A DNA stretch of 64,000 bases. Source: Chenopodium formosanum (Eukaryota; Streptophyta; Magnoliopsida; Caryophyllales; Amaranthaceae). The notes beneath the pieces were generated by a model. It was not told where the DNA came from. It searched no databases and worked only from the letters and a program-made list of their open reading frames with translations. Position numbers and translations under genes: made by a program. Of this stretch, positions 1-12,880 are shown one piece after another (the first letter of the stretch is position 1; every line of letters begins with the position of its first letter). Location: NCBI GenBank assembly GCA_024500155.1, contig CM044862.1, positions 50,292,001-50,356,000 of the forward strand, written 5' to 3'.

Positions 1-600
1 ATTAATGTTAATTCTATTATTATTTATTGATCACCATATTGCATGTTTAAAGGGAATATGTAATTAAAAATCATGCCTAATAAGATAATTTGGACAACCG
101 GTTTAGGTTCTTTTTTAATCTTGTTGTTTAATCAAGTGATCACAAATATTTTAGAATAATGTGTTGCATTAATATTAAACCAATTTAGCATAATAACAAT
201 TTGGAGCAAATTGAATATTTTGTTTGTATACCTTTGAGATCGCATGAATGCTTTTCACTATAAGAATCGAGTAGAGGCCAATACGGGCGAATGTGGCTCC
301 ATGACTCACTTCGTACCATCATCCTCAATCCTCCTTTCGTGGTTCCGAACCATATGGAGTTAGTAATCTCATGGATTATGAATGGGGTGTAACCTACACG
401 GGTCAATCGTTGTTGTCTATCGTTGTCTCTTATTCGTGGTTGCCTTTTTATGATCCGTGAACGGTTTACAAGTTCCTTAAAAACTTGTTGGCGACTCCCT
501 AATTTCCTTGTCCCTAATCGTAATGTCAATTCCCACATCCTATGAGTGCCAAGCATATTCACACATGCTTTAACATAGGCGCATTTCAAACGACGCCTAC
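1..600 (-). other. Unclassified dispersed-repeat sequence
   Basis: No convincing gene. Read on the minus strand, positions 479-499 carry GGAGTCGCCAACAAGTTTTT followed by a GGAACTTG complement, so the two halves can pair. A related segment (GGAGTCGCCAATGAGTTTT, then GAAACTC) lies near 52950-52980 on the plus strand, beyond the far end of the satellite. The 134-codon minus-strand open frame over 185-589 matches no family I recognise and is probably chance. Its left limit is outside the window. Confidence 0.4.
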
Positions 601-1407
601 AAAAGGTATTCCCTGATGTTCTTCATTTGTCAAAGGATGGTTGATTGTTATATGCCTTCCTTTTGTTTCTAGTTATGTAAAATGGGAGTTGCTTCTTTGG
701 TTATTACTACTATCTGGGCGTCTTGTATTACTTGTTCCAGCTTAGGCTTCCTAGTGATTAGTGTTTTTGGTTGATAGTTCATGGTTGCGATCCTTTGTCT
801 TGTTTTGTATTGCATGCCTGTCATGCTGCTGTCCTAGCAGGCTGGTTTATGGGTTGTTATTTAGCTGTGATTTTATGATTATGGCTATTGATGGTAGATT
901 ATTTTTTGAGGCTGGTTGTCATTGTTGTGTCTTGGTCATCTAGCTTGTTTGGTGTGTAGCGGGTTGAGGACCTATATTATTGATGTCCTAGCATGAGGTG
1001 CTAGTTGATGGCCTGGGTTGTATGGTGGGTTATATTCCTATTGTTACCTTATTTTTTCCTCCTGCCGGACTCCTTTTTATGCCTCTTTCGTAATGGTAGT
1101 TGTTGATCTACCTTTGTTTTGGCATCTTATGCTTCTCTGCTTTGCTTTAGCCTCCTTGTGTTTGGGTTGCTGGATGATAGTTTATGGCTGCGATCTTTTG
1201 CCCTTGTTTGTACTATATGTATGTTGTTGTTCTGTCCTGGCAGGCTGACAATGGGGTTGTTATCAAGCTGCTTTTATGGTGATGATGGTGGAAGGTGTAT
1301 AGTGGGAGGTTGGTCATGGTTGAGTCTTGATCATTTTAGTCTTGATCATTCTCAAAACTTTTAATGTTGTTCTAGCATGAGGAGCTAGTTGATGGCCTGG
1401 ATTGTAT

Positions 1408-3886
1408 CACTACTACAAAATGCGTATATTAGCGACGCTTTGGGCTCGACACAGTGAAAGGGCGTCAGCATTTTAATATAGTTCGTGTGTTTTCTCTACG
1501 CTTATTTAAGTCAAAAGTAATTTCGATTGTTAAAAGCGTCGAGAATATACCACCTGCCCTCCACGTGTCAATAGCCCGCATCTTTGCGTTACATTTTCAG
1601 AATAATAGAACCGCCGCTCTAGATACCCTAATTCTTCTCATTAGTTTTTAATTTCATCTTTCTCAATTACCCAATTAACCAAAAATGCTATGAAACTCAT
1701 GGAATTTGGATTTAGATTTGTTTTTTTCCATCTTGGCTCGTATCTATTGAGATGCGAAATTCGCATTACTCATCCTCAGTTCAAAAAAATTTATTCCTTG
1801 GTATTCAAAATTTTAAGGTACTTTTTATCTTTATTTTTTTTTCTAATTTTCTTTTTGAATTGAGTATTCTAAATTGTTTTTAGAGTTTCAATTTTGAGAA
1901 TTTTATTATAACATAAGGTTTATTCATGAAGCACGAAGATTTGTGGGTTTAGTTTATGGTTTTTTTTGTGCTATTATATTTGATCTAATTGGATTGTATA
2001 GTTCACAAATTCACAAGATGCGAGAAAGAGGTATTGAGCTTTATGAGTTTAATTTTTTTTTTTTTAATTTTAACTACTTATTCTAGAACTTCAGACATGC
2101 AATTGGGGGTTCAGATTCGTTCCTTAGTTGTTGAGGTAGTGTATTTCCTCCCTTTACATATTTGGTCTTCACTTTTTGAGGAAAAACCACCTAATTCCCC
2201 TATAATGTTAATATGTTATCAAATTGGCAACTAGCAGTAGTACGACAATATTTCATATTATCTTCTTTATTAATGTTTTAAATAAATACAAATTGGCAAA
2301 TTGCAAATGAATTAGTATTGTTTAAGCTCTACAATCCTAAGGATTGGCCGAGGGGAGATATAAATGGCTTAAAACCCTTAATTATTTCCTGATTTTGTTG
2401 TCCTTATATGCTGTCCTTTTTTATTTGATAGATGCTTGAGTTAAAGGATAATGAATCCTTCAGGTTAGAATTTCTCCTTTCTTTATTCCTATATTTTGCT
2501 TTTATAATTGATGTGGTTTTTGTGTCAAATTGGGCATTTTGTTTTAATTTTTTCTTAATATCATATCTGGTTAATTAGGATGTTGTAATTTTTTATTTAA
2601 TTTTATTTTTATTATTTTTTTAAGAATTGTTGAATTTGCTCTGAAATTACATACAAGTATATATAAGTATTATGGAGTAGTACTTAGAATATAAATTTTT
2701 CAAAAAAATTTAATAATTAGATTTACTTAGATGGAGAAAATTGGTAATAGTAGTATGTGACTAAACCAATTTAAAAACTTTTCTTGTGTGTGAAATTATG
2801 TTGCACATTGATAATTATCTACAAGGATTTGTTTTTTTACGGTAGGGAGCTTTGCAAATGATGATGAATTAAGCTCTATCTAAGTATTTCGGTGAGACAG
2901 CTTGAGTATGTACTGTTATTTCAAAAATTAAAACTCAATGAAAGATTAAAAATTAAACCCTTTTAAACATCTAAAAGACCGAAACCTCAACTATTTTGAT
3001 CATCAAACACTTATTACTTTTGTGAAATCAAACCATGTCATTCGGGTAGCAATGTTGTTTCAAGAGTGACAATGTATTATTCCTTTTTTTAACATTTAAT
3101 TATGGTGCTAAATTTTTCTTCTTTCAGCTCTGTAAAGGATGAACAAACTTTGTATGAGGCCAAAGAGAAGGCTGCCGATACTATCATAAAATTTGTGAAG
3201 GGACCTGATATAGTGATATGTTTTAAGTTTATATTTCACTTCAGTTGTATTCTATTCTAATATTATGTTTAAGTTATATCTAAACCATTATTTAAATGCA
3301 AGGCTTAGGTGGGGTGGCTGAAGGGTAAATTGAGGCTATGGATTTATTTTTCTCCCAACTTGCACTGTTTTGGATAGATTTCTCTAATGTATTTTTGAGT
3401 TATTATAATGAATACTATATATGTCACTTTAATTGTCTTGGATGATGATATGCTTTCTATTTTTTTAATATAAAAAAAAAATTGCTAGTTTCTTATGCTT
3501 AAATACCCTTTTTCTGAAAGAAGGGGATGGCTTCTAGGTATTTCCTTAAAGTGTTAAGTCTGGTTTGTATTTATATTACTATTTCAATTTCTTTCATCAG
3601 TATAAATAATTGAATGCATATTTTTGTATGTTAGTGTTATTTGCCGGACATGTCATCAATATTACTACTTGATAACGCCATTGAGTACACACTCACTGTT
3701 GCATCAAATCCTGAAGATTTTCCTAATTTCGAGGCATAAAGGTGCAAGCGGCAAACTCTACCTTACAAAAGAACTACGGTAAATTGCATTTCTTGTACAT
3801 ATTAGATCTTTGTGCTGTCTAATTAGGAGCTTTACCTTTTTGTGAAACACTAAAACAAACTTTAGTATTTAACTATATTAGGAAGC
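1408..3886 (+). mobile_element. CACTA-like element 'A', lacking a canonical 3' end
   Basis: It begins CACTACTACAAAATGCG and is followed by subterminal GCGACGCTTT/GCGTCGAG motifs. Directly repeated TAT at 1405-1407 and 3887-3889 fits the 3-bp target duplication of CACTA elements, and the flanking LINE sequence reads straight across. It is 2479 bp long and collinear with 15720-18537 (minus strand), apart from a Helitron in the latter. The right end (..TATATTAGGAAGC) is not a CACTA inverted terminus: in the sibling copy a whole further CACTA module starts at exactly this point. There is no transposase. Alternatives are a 3'-deleted element or one whose 3' module excised. Confidence 0.7.
2430..3745 (+). 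pseudogene. Exon-like segments inside element A (possible captured gene)
   Basis: Three short stretches look exonic. Near 2432-2462, after a ..TTGATAG, a frame reads MLELKDNESF. Near 3128-3218, after TTTCTTTCAG, it reads SVKDEQTLYEAKEKAADTI and a few more residues. Near 3640-3740 it reads LPDMSSILLLDNAIEYTLTV and continues to a TAA. The same segments occur in the copy at 15720-18537, where the first has an in-frame stop. The peptide matches no family I can name. CACTA elements often capture host exons, so this is plausible, but chance open frames are not excluded. Confidence 0.3.
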
Positions 3887-4810
3887 TATGGTAGGTAATA
3901 TCCCTCTTGCTACCTTGTTTCTTGCTTCTGTTTGGACTCTTTCTTTTGCCTCTTCTGTTGTGATGGTTGTTTGTCTACCTCTCTCCTGGCATCTAATGCT
4001 TTTCTATTTTGCTTGAGCCTCCCTGTGTTTGTGTTGCTGGCTGATTGTTCATGGCTACGATCCTTTGTTTTGGTTTATACTACAAGTATGCTATAGTTCT
4101 GTCCTACTAGGCTAATTTCGGGGTTGTTATCAAGCTGCTTTTTATGATGATACTTGTGGAGGGTGTATGCTTTGTTGTTGTTTTGGTGGAGGCTAGTAGC
4201 ATGGTTGAGTCATGGGTATTTGTAGATTACTTGGCTTGTAATGGGTTTGAGACCTCTATATTTTGTCGCTGTCCTAGCATGCGGTGCTAGTTGATGGCCT
4301 GGGATGTATGGATGATGGTGTCCCTATTGCTACTTTGTTCTCTGCTTCTACTAGGCTTTTCCTTATGCTTTTACCTTATAGTTTTTATGATTTTGGTTCC
4401 TGGATGGTGGCCCTTCCATGTTGCTTTTTGGTTTTCTATTGTTACGGTTTTTGGTTTTGTGGTGATTGCGACTTGCTAAGTAGCTTCTGTCTCTGGTTGG
4501 TCCCTGAGCTCTTTCGGATGTGTTATGTATCTTGCTTAGGGTTGTTTTGTAGTGCTAAGGGCGGTTACTCCTGCTGCTGCTGATGTTTCTTGGATGGTTG
4601 CTCAATCTAAGCTGATGCTTCATTCTACTAACCTTTTTGTTTTTTTGGATGTATGGGTTTATTACCCAATTTTGATTGTAGCTTCGGTTTCCTCTTTCTT
4701 TGGTAGTTAGAGGTTCTGTAGTTAGAAGTTACATTTTTTATAGTTGGTACTTTTATAGGTAGTAACTTCTTACTTTTGGCAATAAAATTCTTTATTTACC
4801 AAAAAAAAAG
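3887..4810 (+). other. LINE 3' tail after insertion A
   Basis: This continues the LINE 3' region after the TAT target duplication. It holds one more tandem unit and then a unique terminal part with a CTGCTGCTGCTG stretch near 4574. The open frames here are not protein-like: they are rich in Leu/Phe/Cys from the GT-rich composition. The segment ends in the A-run at 4801-4809. Confidence 0.5.
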
Positions 4811-7800
4811 AGTGTTTGACTTTCATTTGATTCAACAAGTTTTGATTGAATGCATTTGACTTTCATTCGATTCAAAAAGCTTTGTTTGAATGTGTTTTTC
4901 TTTTATTTGATTCAAAAAGTTTTGATTGAATGCATTTCATTTTCATTCGATTAAAAAAGCTTTGCTTGAATGTGTTTTACTCTCATTTTAATCCAAAAGC
5001 TTTGTTAGAATGTGTTTAACTTTCATTCGATTCAAAAAGAATTTTTTTAATGTCTTTTAATTTAACTTTATTCAAAAAACATTGTTTGAATGTGTTTGAC
5101 TTTCTTTTGATTCGAAAACCTTTGTTTGAAGCATTTGACTTTCATTCGATTAAAAAAGCTTTGTTTGAATGTGTTTGACTTTCATTTGATTCAAAAAGCT
5201 TTGTTTTAATGTGTTAAGCTTTCATTTGATTCAATTAGCTTTTTTGAATGCATATGACTTTCATCAAATTCAAAAGACTTTGCTTGAATGTGTTTGACTT
5301 ATATTTGATTTAATTAGCTCCGTTGAATGCATTTGACTTTCATTAGATTCAAAAAGATGTGTTTGAAGTGTGTTTGACTTTCATGTGATTTAAAAAGCTA
5401 TGTTTGAATTTATTTGACTTTCATTTTATTCAACAAACTTTGTTTTAATGTGTTTGAGTTTCATTTCATTCAATTAGCTTCTTTAAATACATTGAATTTT
5501 TTTCGATTCAAAAAGCTTTATTTGATTGTATTTGACTGGCAATTTATTCAAAAAGCTTTGTTTGAATGTGTTTGTCTTTCATTTAATTCAAAAAGCTTTG
5601 TTTGGATGTGTTTGTCTTTTATTTGATTCCAAAAGCTTTGATTGAATGCATTTGACTTTCATTCGATTTAAAAAGGTTAGTTTGAATGTTTTTTACTTTC
5701 ATTTGATTTGAAAATCTTAGTTTGAATAAGTTTGATATTTATTTAATTAAAAAAGATTTGTTTTAATGTGTTTGACTTTCATTTAATTCAAAAAGCTTTG
5801 TTTAAATGTGTTTGATTTTCATTTGATTAAAAAGCTTTGTTTAAATGTGTTTGATTTTCCATTAATTTTAAAAGCTTTGTTTGAATGTGTTTTAATTTCA
5901 TTTGATTAAAAAAACTTTGTTTGAATATGTTTGACAAAAAGCTTTGTTTGAATGCATTTAAATTTCATTCGACTCAAAGAGCTTTGTTTGAATGTATTTG
6001 AATTTCATTAAATACAAAAAGCTTTATTTTAATGTGTTCATCTTTCATTTGATTAAATTTGCTTCATTGATTGCATATGACTTTCATTCAATTCAAAAAG
6101 CTTTGTTTGAATGTTTTTTTACTTTCATTAGATTCAAATTGTTTGAATGTGTTTGACTTTCATTTGATTAAATAAGCTTTGTTTTAATGCATTTGACTTT
6201 CATCTGATTCAAAAGGCTTTGTTTGAATGTGTTTGACTATCATTTGATTCAAAAAGCTTTGTTTGAATGTGTTTGAATTTCATTCTATTTAAAAAGCTTT
6301 GTTTGAATCTGTTTATCTTTTATTAGATTCAAATTGTTTTGATTGAATGTATTTAACTTACATCTGATTCAAAAGGCTTCATTTGAATGTGTTTAACTTT
6401 CATTTGATTCCAAAAGCTTTGTTTAAAAATGTTTGACATACATTTGAATTTAAAAGCTTTGTTTTTATGTGTTTGACTTTCATTCAATTCCAATTCTTTG
6501 TTTGAATGTGTTTGAATTTTATTTGATTCAATTAGCTTCGTTGATTGCATTTGACTTTCATTGGATTTAAAAAGCTTTCTTTGAATAAGTTTGCCTTTCA
6601 TTTGATTCATAAAGCTTTGTTTGAATGTGTTTCACTTTCACTCGGTTAAAAAGCTCTGTTTTTATGTGTTTGACTTTCATTTGACTCAAAATCTTTGTGT
6701 GAATGTATTTCACTTTTATTTGATTATATTAGCTTCGTTTAATGCGTTTGACTTTCATTCGATTCAAAAAGCCTTGTTAGAATTTGTTTGAATTTCATTG
6801 GATTCAAAAAGATTTGTTTGAATGTATTTCACTTTTATTCGATTCAAACAGCTATGTATAAATGAGTTTGACATTCATTAGACTCGAAAAGCATTGTTTA
6901 AATGTGTTTGAATTTCATTTAATTCAAAAGGCTTTGTTTGAATGTGTTTGAGTTTCGTTCAATTCAAAAAGCTTTGTTTGAATGTGTTTATCTCTTATTT
7001 GATTTAAAAAGTTTTGATTGGATGCATTTCACTTACATTCGATTTAAAAGGCTTTGTTTAAATATGTTTAACTCTCATTTGATTCCAAAAGCTTTGTTTA
7101 AATATGTTTGACTTTCATTCGATTAAAAAAGCTTTGTTTTTATGTGTTTGACTTACATTTGGTTAAAAATCTTTGTTTGAATGTGTTTGACTTTTATTTG
7201 ATTCAATTAGCTTCGTTGAAGGTGTTTACCTATCATTTTATTCAAAAAGCTTTGTTTGAATGTGTTTAACTTTCATTTGATTCAAAAAGCTTTGTTTGAA
7301 TGTGTTTGACTTTCTTTGATCAATTTAGCTTTGTAGATACATTTGACTCTCATTCGATTCAAAAAGCTTTGTTTGAATATGTTTGACTTTCATTTGATTC
7401 AAAAAGCTTTGTTTGAATGTGTTTGCTTTCATTCATTTTAAAAAGCTTTGTTTTAATCTGTTTGACTTTCTTTTGATTCAAAAATCATTGTTTGAATGTG
7501 TTTGACTTTTATTTGATTAAAAATTCCTTCTTTGAATGCATTGACTTTCATTCGATTCAAAAAGCTTTGTTTGAATGTGTTTGGGTTTAATTCGATTCAA
7601 AAAGCTTTGTTTGAATGTGTTTATCTTTTTTTTTTATTCAATAAGTTTTGATTGAATGCATTTCACTTACATCTGATTTAAAATGCTTTGTTTGAAAGTG
7701 TTTAACTCTCATTTTATTTCAAGAGCTTTGTTTGAATGTGTTTCACTTTCACTCGATTAAAAAATCTTTGTTTTTAAGTGTTTCACTTTTATTTGACTCA

Positions 7801-10800
7801 AAATCTTTTTTTGAATGTGTTTCACTTTTATTCGATTCTATTAGTTCGTTTAATGCATTTGACTTTCATTTTATTCAAAAAGCCTTGTTAGTATTTGTTT
7901 GACTTTCATTGGATTCAAAAAGATTTGTTTGAATGTATTTGACTTTTATTCGATTTAAAAAGCTATGTTTGAATGAGTTTGACTTTTATTAGATTCGAAA
8001 AGCATTGTTTAAATGTGTTTGACTTTCATTTGATTCAAAAAGCTTTGTTTGAATGTGTTTGAGTTTTGTTCGATTCAAAAACCTTTGTTTGAATGTGTTT
8101 ATCTCTTATTTAATTCAAAAGGTTTTGATTGAATGCATTTCACTTACATTCGATTCAAAAAGCTTTGTTTAAATGTGTTTAACTCTAATTTAATTCCAAA
8201 AGCTTTGTTTAAATATGTTTGACTTTCATTCGATTCAAAAAGTTTTGTTTGAACGTGTTTGACTTTCATTTGATTCAAAAAGCTTTGTTTGAATGTGTTT
8301 GACTTTCTTTGATTAATTTAGCTTTGTAGATACATTTGACTTTCATTCGATTGAAAAAGGTTTGTTTGAATGTGTTTGACTTTCATTTCATCTAACAAGC
8401 TTTGTTTGAATGTGTTTGACTTTCATTCGATTCAAAAACCTTTCTTTTAATGTGTTTCACTTTCATTTGATTCAAAAAGATTTGTTTAAATGTGTTCGGC
8501 TTTCATTTGATTCAATTAGCTTCTTTGAATGCATATAACATTCATTCTATTTAAAAAGCTTTGATTGAATGTTTTTTACTTTCATTAGATTCAAATTGTT
8601 AGAATCTGTTTGACTTTCATTTAATTCAATAAGCTTTGTTTTAATGTGTTTGACTTTCATCTGATTCAAAAGGATTTGTTTGAAGGTATTTGACTTTTAT
8701 TTGATTCAATTAGCTTCGTTTAATGCATTTAACTTCCATTCGATTCAAAAAGCTTTGTTTGAATATGTTTGACTTTGATTCAAAAAGCTTTGTTTGTATG
8801 CATTTGACTATAATTTGATTCAAAAGGCTTTGTTTTAATATGTTTGACATTTATTTGATTCAAAAAGCTTTGTTTGAATGTGTTCGACTTTTATTTGATT
8901 CAATTAGTTTCTTTCAATGCATATGACTTTCTTTCGATTCAAATGGCTTTGTTCGAATGTTTTTGACTTTTATTTGAATTAATTAGCTTCGTTGAATGCA
9001 TTTGACTTTCATTCGATTCAAAAAGCTGTATTTGAATCTGTTTGACTTTTATTTGATTTAAAAACCTATGTTTGAATGCATTTAATTTTCATTTGATTCA
9101 AAAACATTTGTCTGAATGTTTTCGACTTTCATTTGATTCAATTAGCCTCGTTGAATGCATATGAATTTAATTTGATTCAAAAGGCTTTATTTGAGTGTGT
9201 TTGAAATTTATTTGATGCAATTAGCTTCTAGGATATGTAGAAGGACTACCGCAATAAGAAAAAAGAGAAGGCAAGCAAAGTAGAAGTAGTTCCCAACAGC
9301 AACTATCGATTAGTCAACAACCGGGACAACAGAAACTGCTGCTAGATTCTTTAAGAAGCGGGAACCAACAAAGCTGCATTGACCAAGAATCAGAACTGGG
9401 GGAAGCACGCCGCCAAGGCTTGAGTGACGTGGAACTGTTATGTATATGACTTTCATTCGATTAAAAAAGCTTTGTTTGAATGTTTTTTATTTTCATTAGA
9501 TTTAAATGGTTTGAATGTATTTGACTTTCATTCGATTTAATAAGCTTTGTTTTAATGCGTTTTACTTTCATTTGATTTAAAAAGATTTATTTGAATGTGT
9601 TTGACTTTCATTTAATTAAAAAAGTTTTGTTTGAATGTGTTTGAGTTTCATTCAATTCAAAAAGCTTTGTTAGGATGTGTTTATCATTTATTTGATTAAA
9701 AAAGTTTTGATAGAATTCATTTCATTTTCATTCGATTCAAAAAGCTTTGTTGGAATGTGTTAGCTCTCATTTTTTTCTAATAGCTTTGTTTGAATTTGTT
9801 TGACATTCATTCGATTCTAAAAGCACTGTTTTAATATGTGTTTTGTTTATTTGATTCAAAAATCATTGTTTGAATGCGTTTGACTTTTATTTGATTCAAT
9901 TAGGTTCGTTCAATGCATTTGACTTTTATCCGATTGAAAAAGCGTTGTTTGAATGTGTTTGACTTTCATTTGATTTAAAAAGCTTTGTTTGAATGTGAAT
10001 GACTTTCTTTGATTAATTAGCTTCTTTGAATGCATATGACTTTCATTCGATTAAAAAAGCTTTGTTTGAATGTTTTTTACTTTCATTGGATTCAAACTGT
10101 TTGAATGTGTTTGACTTTCATACGATTCAATAAGCATTGTTTGAATGCGTTTGACATTCATCTGATTTAAAAGGCTTTGTTTCTATGTATTTGACTTTTA
10201 TTTGATGCAATTAGCTTTGTTTAATGCACTTAACATTCATTCGATTCAAAATGCTTTGTTTGAATATGTTGGACTTTCATTCGATTAAAAAGCTTGTTTT
10301 GAATGTGTTTATCTTTCATTTGTATCAAAAAGCATTGTTTGAATGTGTTTGACTTTCATTCGATTCAAAAAGCTTTGTTTTAATGTGTTTGACTTTCATT
10401 TGATTCAAAAATCTTTATTTGAATGTGTTTAACTTTTATTTTATTCAAAAAGCTTTCTTTGAATGCATTGACATACATTCGATTCATAAAGCTTAGTTAG
10501 AACTTGTTTGACTTTCATTGGATTTAAAAAGCTCTATTTGAATGTGTTTAACTTTCATTCAATCCAAAAAGCTATGTTTGAATGAGTTTGACATTCATTT
10601 GATTCAAAAAAGCTTTGTTAGAATGGATTTGACTTTGATTGGATTAAAAAAGCTTTGTTTGAATGTGTTTGACTTTTATTTGATTCAAAAAGGTTTTTTG
10701 AATGTGTTTGACTTTCATTCGATTCTAAAAGCTTTGTTTGAACGTGTTTAACTTTCATTCCATTCAAAACACTTTGTTTGAATGGGTTTGACTTTCATTT

Positions 10801-12081
10801 GATTCAAAAAGCTTTGTTTGAATGTGTTATAGTTTCATTCGATTCAAAAAGCTATTGTAGAATGTGTTTATCTTTTATTTGAATCGAAAAGTTTTGATTG
10901 AATGCATTTCACTTTCTTTCGATTCAAAAAGCTTTGTTTGAATGTGTTTAACTATCATTTTATTCCAAAATCTTTGTTAGAATGTGTTTGACTTTTTGTC
11001 GATTCTGAAAGCTTTGTTTTTATGTGTTTGACTTTTATTTGTTTCAAAATCTTTCTTTGAATGTGTTTGACTTTTATTTTATTTAATTATCTTCGTTGAA
11101 TTCATTTGACTTTTATTCAGTGTTTGACTTTTATTTGATTCAATTAGCTTCGTTGAATGCATTTGACTTTCATGCGATTCAAAAAGTTTTGTTTGAATAT
11201 GTTTGACTTTCAATTGATTCAAAAAGCTTTGTTTTAATGTGTTTGGCTTTCATTCAATTACAAAAGCTTTGTTTTCATGTGTTTGACTTTCGTTGGATTC
11301 AAAATTCTTTGTTTGAATGTGTTTGACTTGTCTTTGATTCAAAAAGCTTTCTTTGAATGCATTAACATTCATTCGATTAAAAAAGCTTTGGTAGAATTTG
11401 TTTAACCATCATTGGATTCAAAAAGTTTTTTTTAATGTTTTTGACTTTTATTCGATTCAAAAAAATTTGTTTAAATGAGTTTGACTTTCTTTTGATTCAA
11501 AAAGCTTTTTTTTTAAAATATGTTTACCTATCATTTTATTCCAAAAGCTTTGTCTGAATAGGTTTGAACTTCATTCGATTAAAAAAGCTTTGTTTTTATG
11601 TGTTTGATTTTCATTTGATTCAAAATCTTTGTTTGAATGTGTGTGACTTTTATTTTATTCAATTAGCTTCGTTGAATGCATTTGACTTTCATTCAGTGTT
11701 TGACTTTTATTTGATTCAATTAGCTTTGTTGAATGCATTTGACTTTCTTTTGATTCTTAAAGTTTTGTTTGAATATATTTGACTTTCATTTGATTCAAAA
11801 GCTTTGTTTGAATGTGTTTGGCTTTCATTCAATTACAAAAGCTTTGTTTTCATGTGTTTAACTTTCTTTTGATTCAAAAATCTTTGTTTGAATGTGTTTG
11901 ACTTGTCATTGATTCAAAAAGCTTTCTTTAAATGCATTAACTTTCATTCGATTCAAAAAGCTTTGTTAGAATCTGTTTAACCATCATTTGATTTAAAAAG
12001 CTTTGTTTGAATGTGTTTGACTTTTATTTGATTAAAAAATCTATATTTGAATTAGTTTCACTTTCATTTGATTCAAAAACC
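4811..12081 (+). repeat. 40-bp AT-rich satellite array, block 1
   Basis: Tandem monomers of 40 bp contain TTTGACTTTCATTTGATTC and AAGCTTTGTTTGAATG, so nearly every unit has a HindIII-like AAGCTT. Monomers differ by 5-20% by eye. Recurring variants include TTCAATTAGCTTCGTTGAATGC and ATCTTTTATTTGATTC. Indels of a few bases shift the local phase. Block 1 is more heterogeneous than blocks 2 and 3 and shows weaker higher-order structure. Open frames of 60-100 codons on both strands are translations of the repeat. Confidence 0.95.
9229..9441. other. 213-bp non-satellite insert in block 1
   Basis: The composition changes abruptly to GC-richer, purine-rich DNA between a broken monomer ending TTAGCTTC and one resuming ATGACTTTCATTCG. 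One plus frame reads KDYRNKKKEKASKVEVV before a stop, and another later reads SGNQQSCIDQESELGEARRQ. Neither matches a family I recognise. There is no clear TSD, terminal repeat or poly(A). It could be a fragment of a transposon or gene filled in at a break. Confidence 0.6.
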
Positions 12082-12399
12082 TTTTTTTATTTGGAAAATA
12101 AGAATTTTATTGCCAAAATAAGAAAGTTACAAACTTAAAAGAAGCTAAGATGTAACAACACCAAACACCAATGACAAAAAAGGCCAAACCAACACCAACA
12201 GTCCAAGAATCTACCCAAACCACCTTCTAGGAAGGGTGCTTGAGAGAAACAAGGGCAACTACTGGACTCAAGCTCACTGCCACCTTCTAGGAAGGGTTCT
12301 GAGAGCCAGGACGAGACAAGAACACCTAAGACAGAAACAGCACACAAAAACGATAAAGCAGCTATAATATAAAGAGAAAGACACCAAACCACCAGCTAT

Positions 12400-12880
12400 C
12401 AAAACAAAAACACAAAACTAGCACCCAAGGTACAACAAACTTGCTGACAGACATGCTGGCCAGAAACCAGAAACAGCAGCAGCAGCAAACCAGCAACATC
12501 AGCAGCAGAAGACTAGATTAACAACAACAACAAACCACAAACAGCAGCAGCAGACCAGAACAAGAGCAGCAGTAATCTGACAGACTTGCTGCATCAGAAC
12601 AGCCTGCTTGAACAGAGCAGCTGCATATCAAGAGCAGCTCCATGCCAAAGCACCTGGAAACCAGCTGCCACCCAGAAACCAAGCTGCAGCAAACAGAAAC
12701 CCAAGCTGCTGCAGACTTCAGAACAGCAACAGCAACCTAAAACCAGAACACGACAGCAGCAAAACTGCAACTCCCTGTCAAAACCAACTAAGCAGAAAAT
12801 TACACAATCAAGTACTTGCTTCAAGTTGGGATTCTACAAGCTGAATGAAAGAAAATATCCTTAACTAGAACATCAGCAGG
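12400..12880 (-). repeat. CAG/CTG-rich low-complexity tract in LINE 3' part
   Basis: Irregular CAG/AACAGC repeats run from about 12465 to 12780 on the plus strand, giving Gln/Ser-rich or Cys/Leu-rich open frames on both strands. A shorter CTGCTGCTGCTG occurs at the equivalent place in the LINE at 4574. This is probably a non-coding 3' region of the LINE, not a gene. Confidence 0.6.

Larger units (their letters stand above)
620..4290 (+). repeat. ~400-bp tandem units in LINE 3' region
   Basis: The landmark CTAGTTGATGGCCTGG recurs at 1001, 1385 and 4287. After subtracting the 2.48-kb insertion, the spacings are 384 and about 420 bp. Other shared landmarks, in the same order within each unit, are TTCATGG..GCGATCCTTTG, GTCCTAGCAGGCTG, GGGGTTGTTATCAAGCTGC and GTCCTAGCATG.GGTGCTAG. 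Units have diverged by many substitutions, so the array is old. Confidence 0.6.
600..4810 (+). mobile_element. LINE (non-LTR) 3' region, split by a CACTA-like insertion
   Basis: The right end at 4776-4809 reads GGCAATAAAATTCTTTATT followed by an A-run, typical of a LINE 3' terminus. The same terminus occurs in reverse complement at 12082-12120, at the end of a second LINE that has a recognisable ORF1, so the two belong to one family. The body is GT-rich, carries no RT or endonuclease reading frame, and contains about 400-bp tandem units. It is interrupted at 1408-3886. The 5' limit near 600 is uncertain. The satellite starts immediately after the A-run. Confidence 0.6.

Noticed and set aside
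761..1364. Small plus-strand open frames rich in Cys/Leu/Phe
   Set aside because: They lie in GT-rich LINE 3' tandem units, overlap in several frames and are not conserved between units.
4811..12081. CRISPR-like array (short regular repeats)
   Set aside because: Units are contiguous 40-bp monomers without unique spacers, in a plant genome. This is satellite DNA.
12586..12864. Gln/Ser-rich open frames in both strands
   Set aside because: Product of the CAG-rich low-complexity tract; no conserved residues beyond the repeat.
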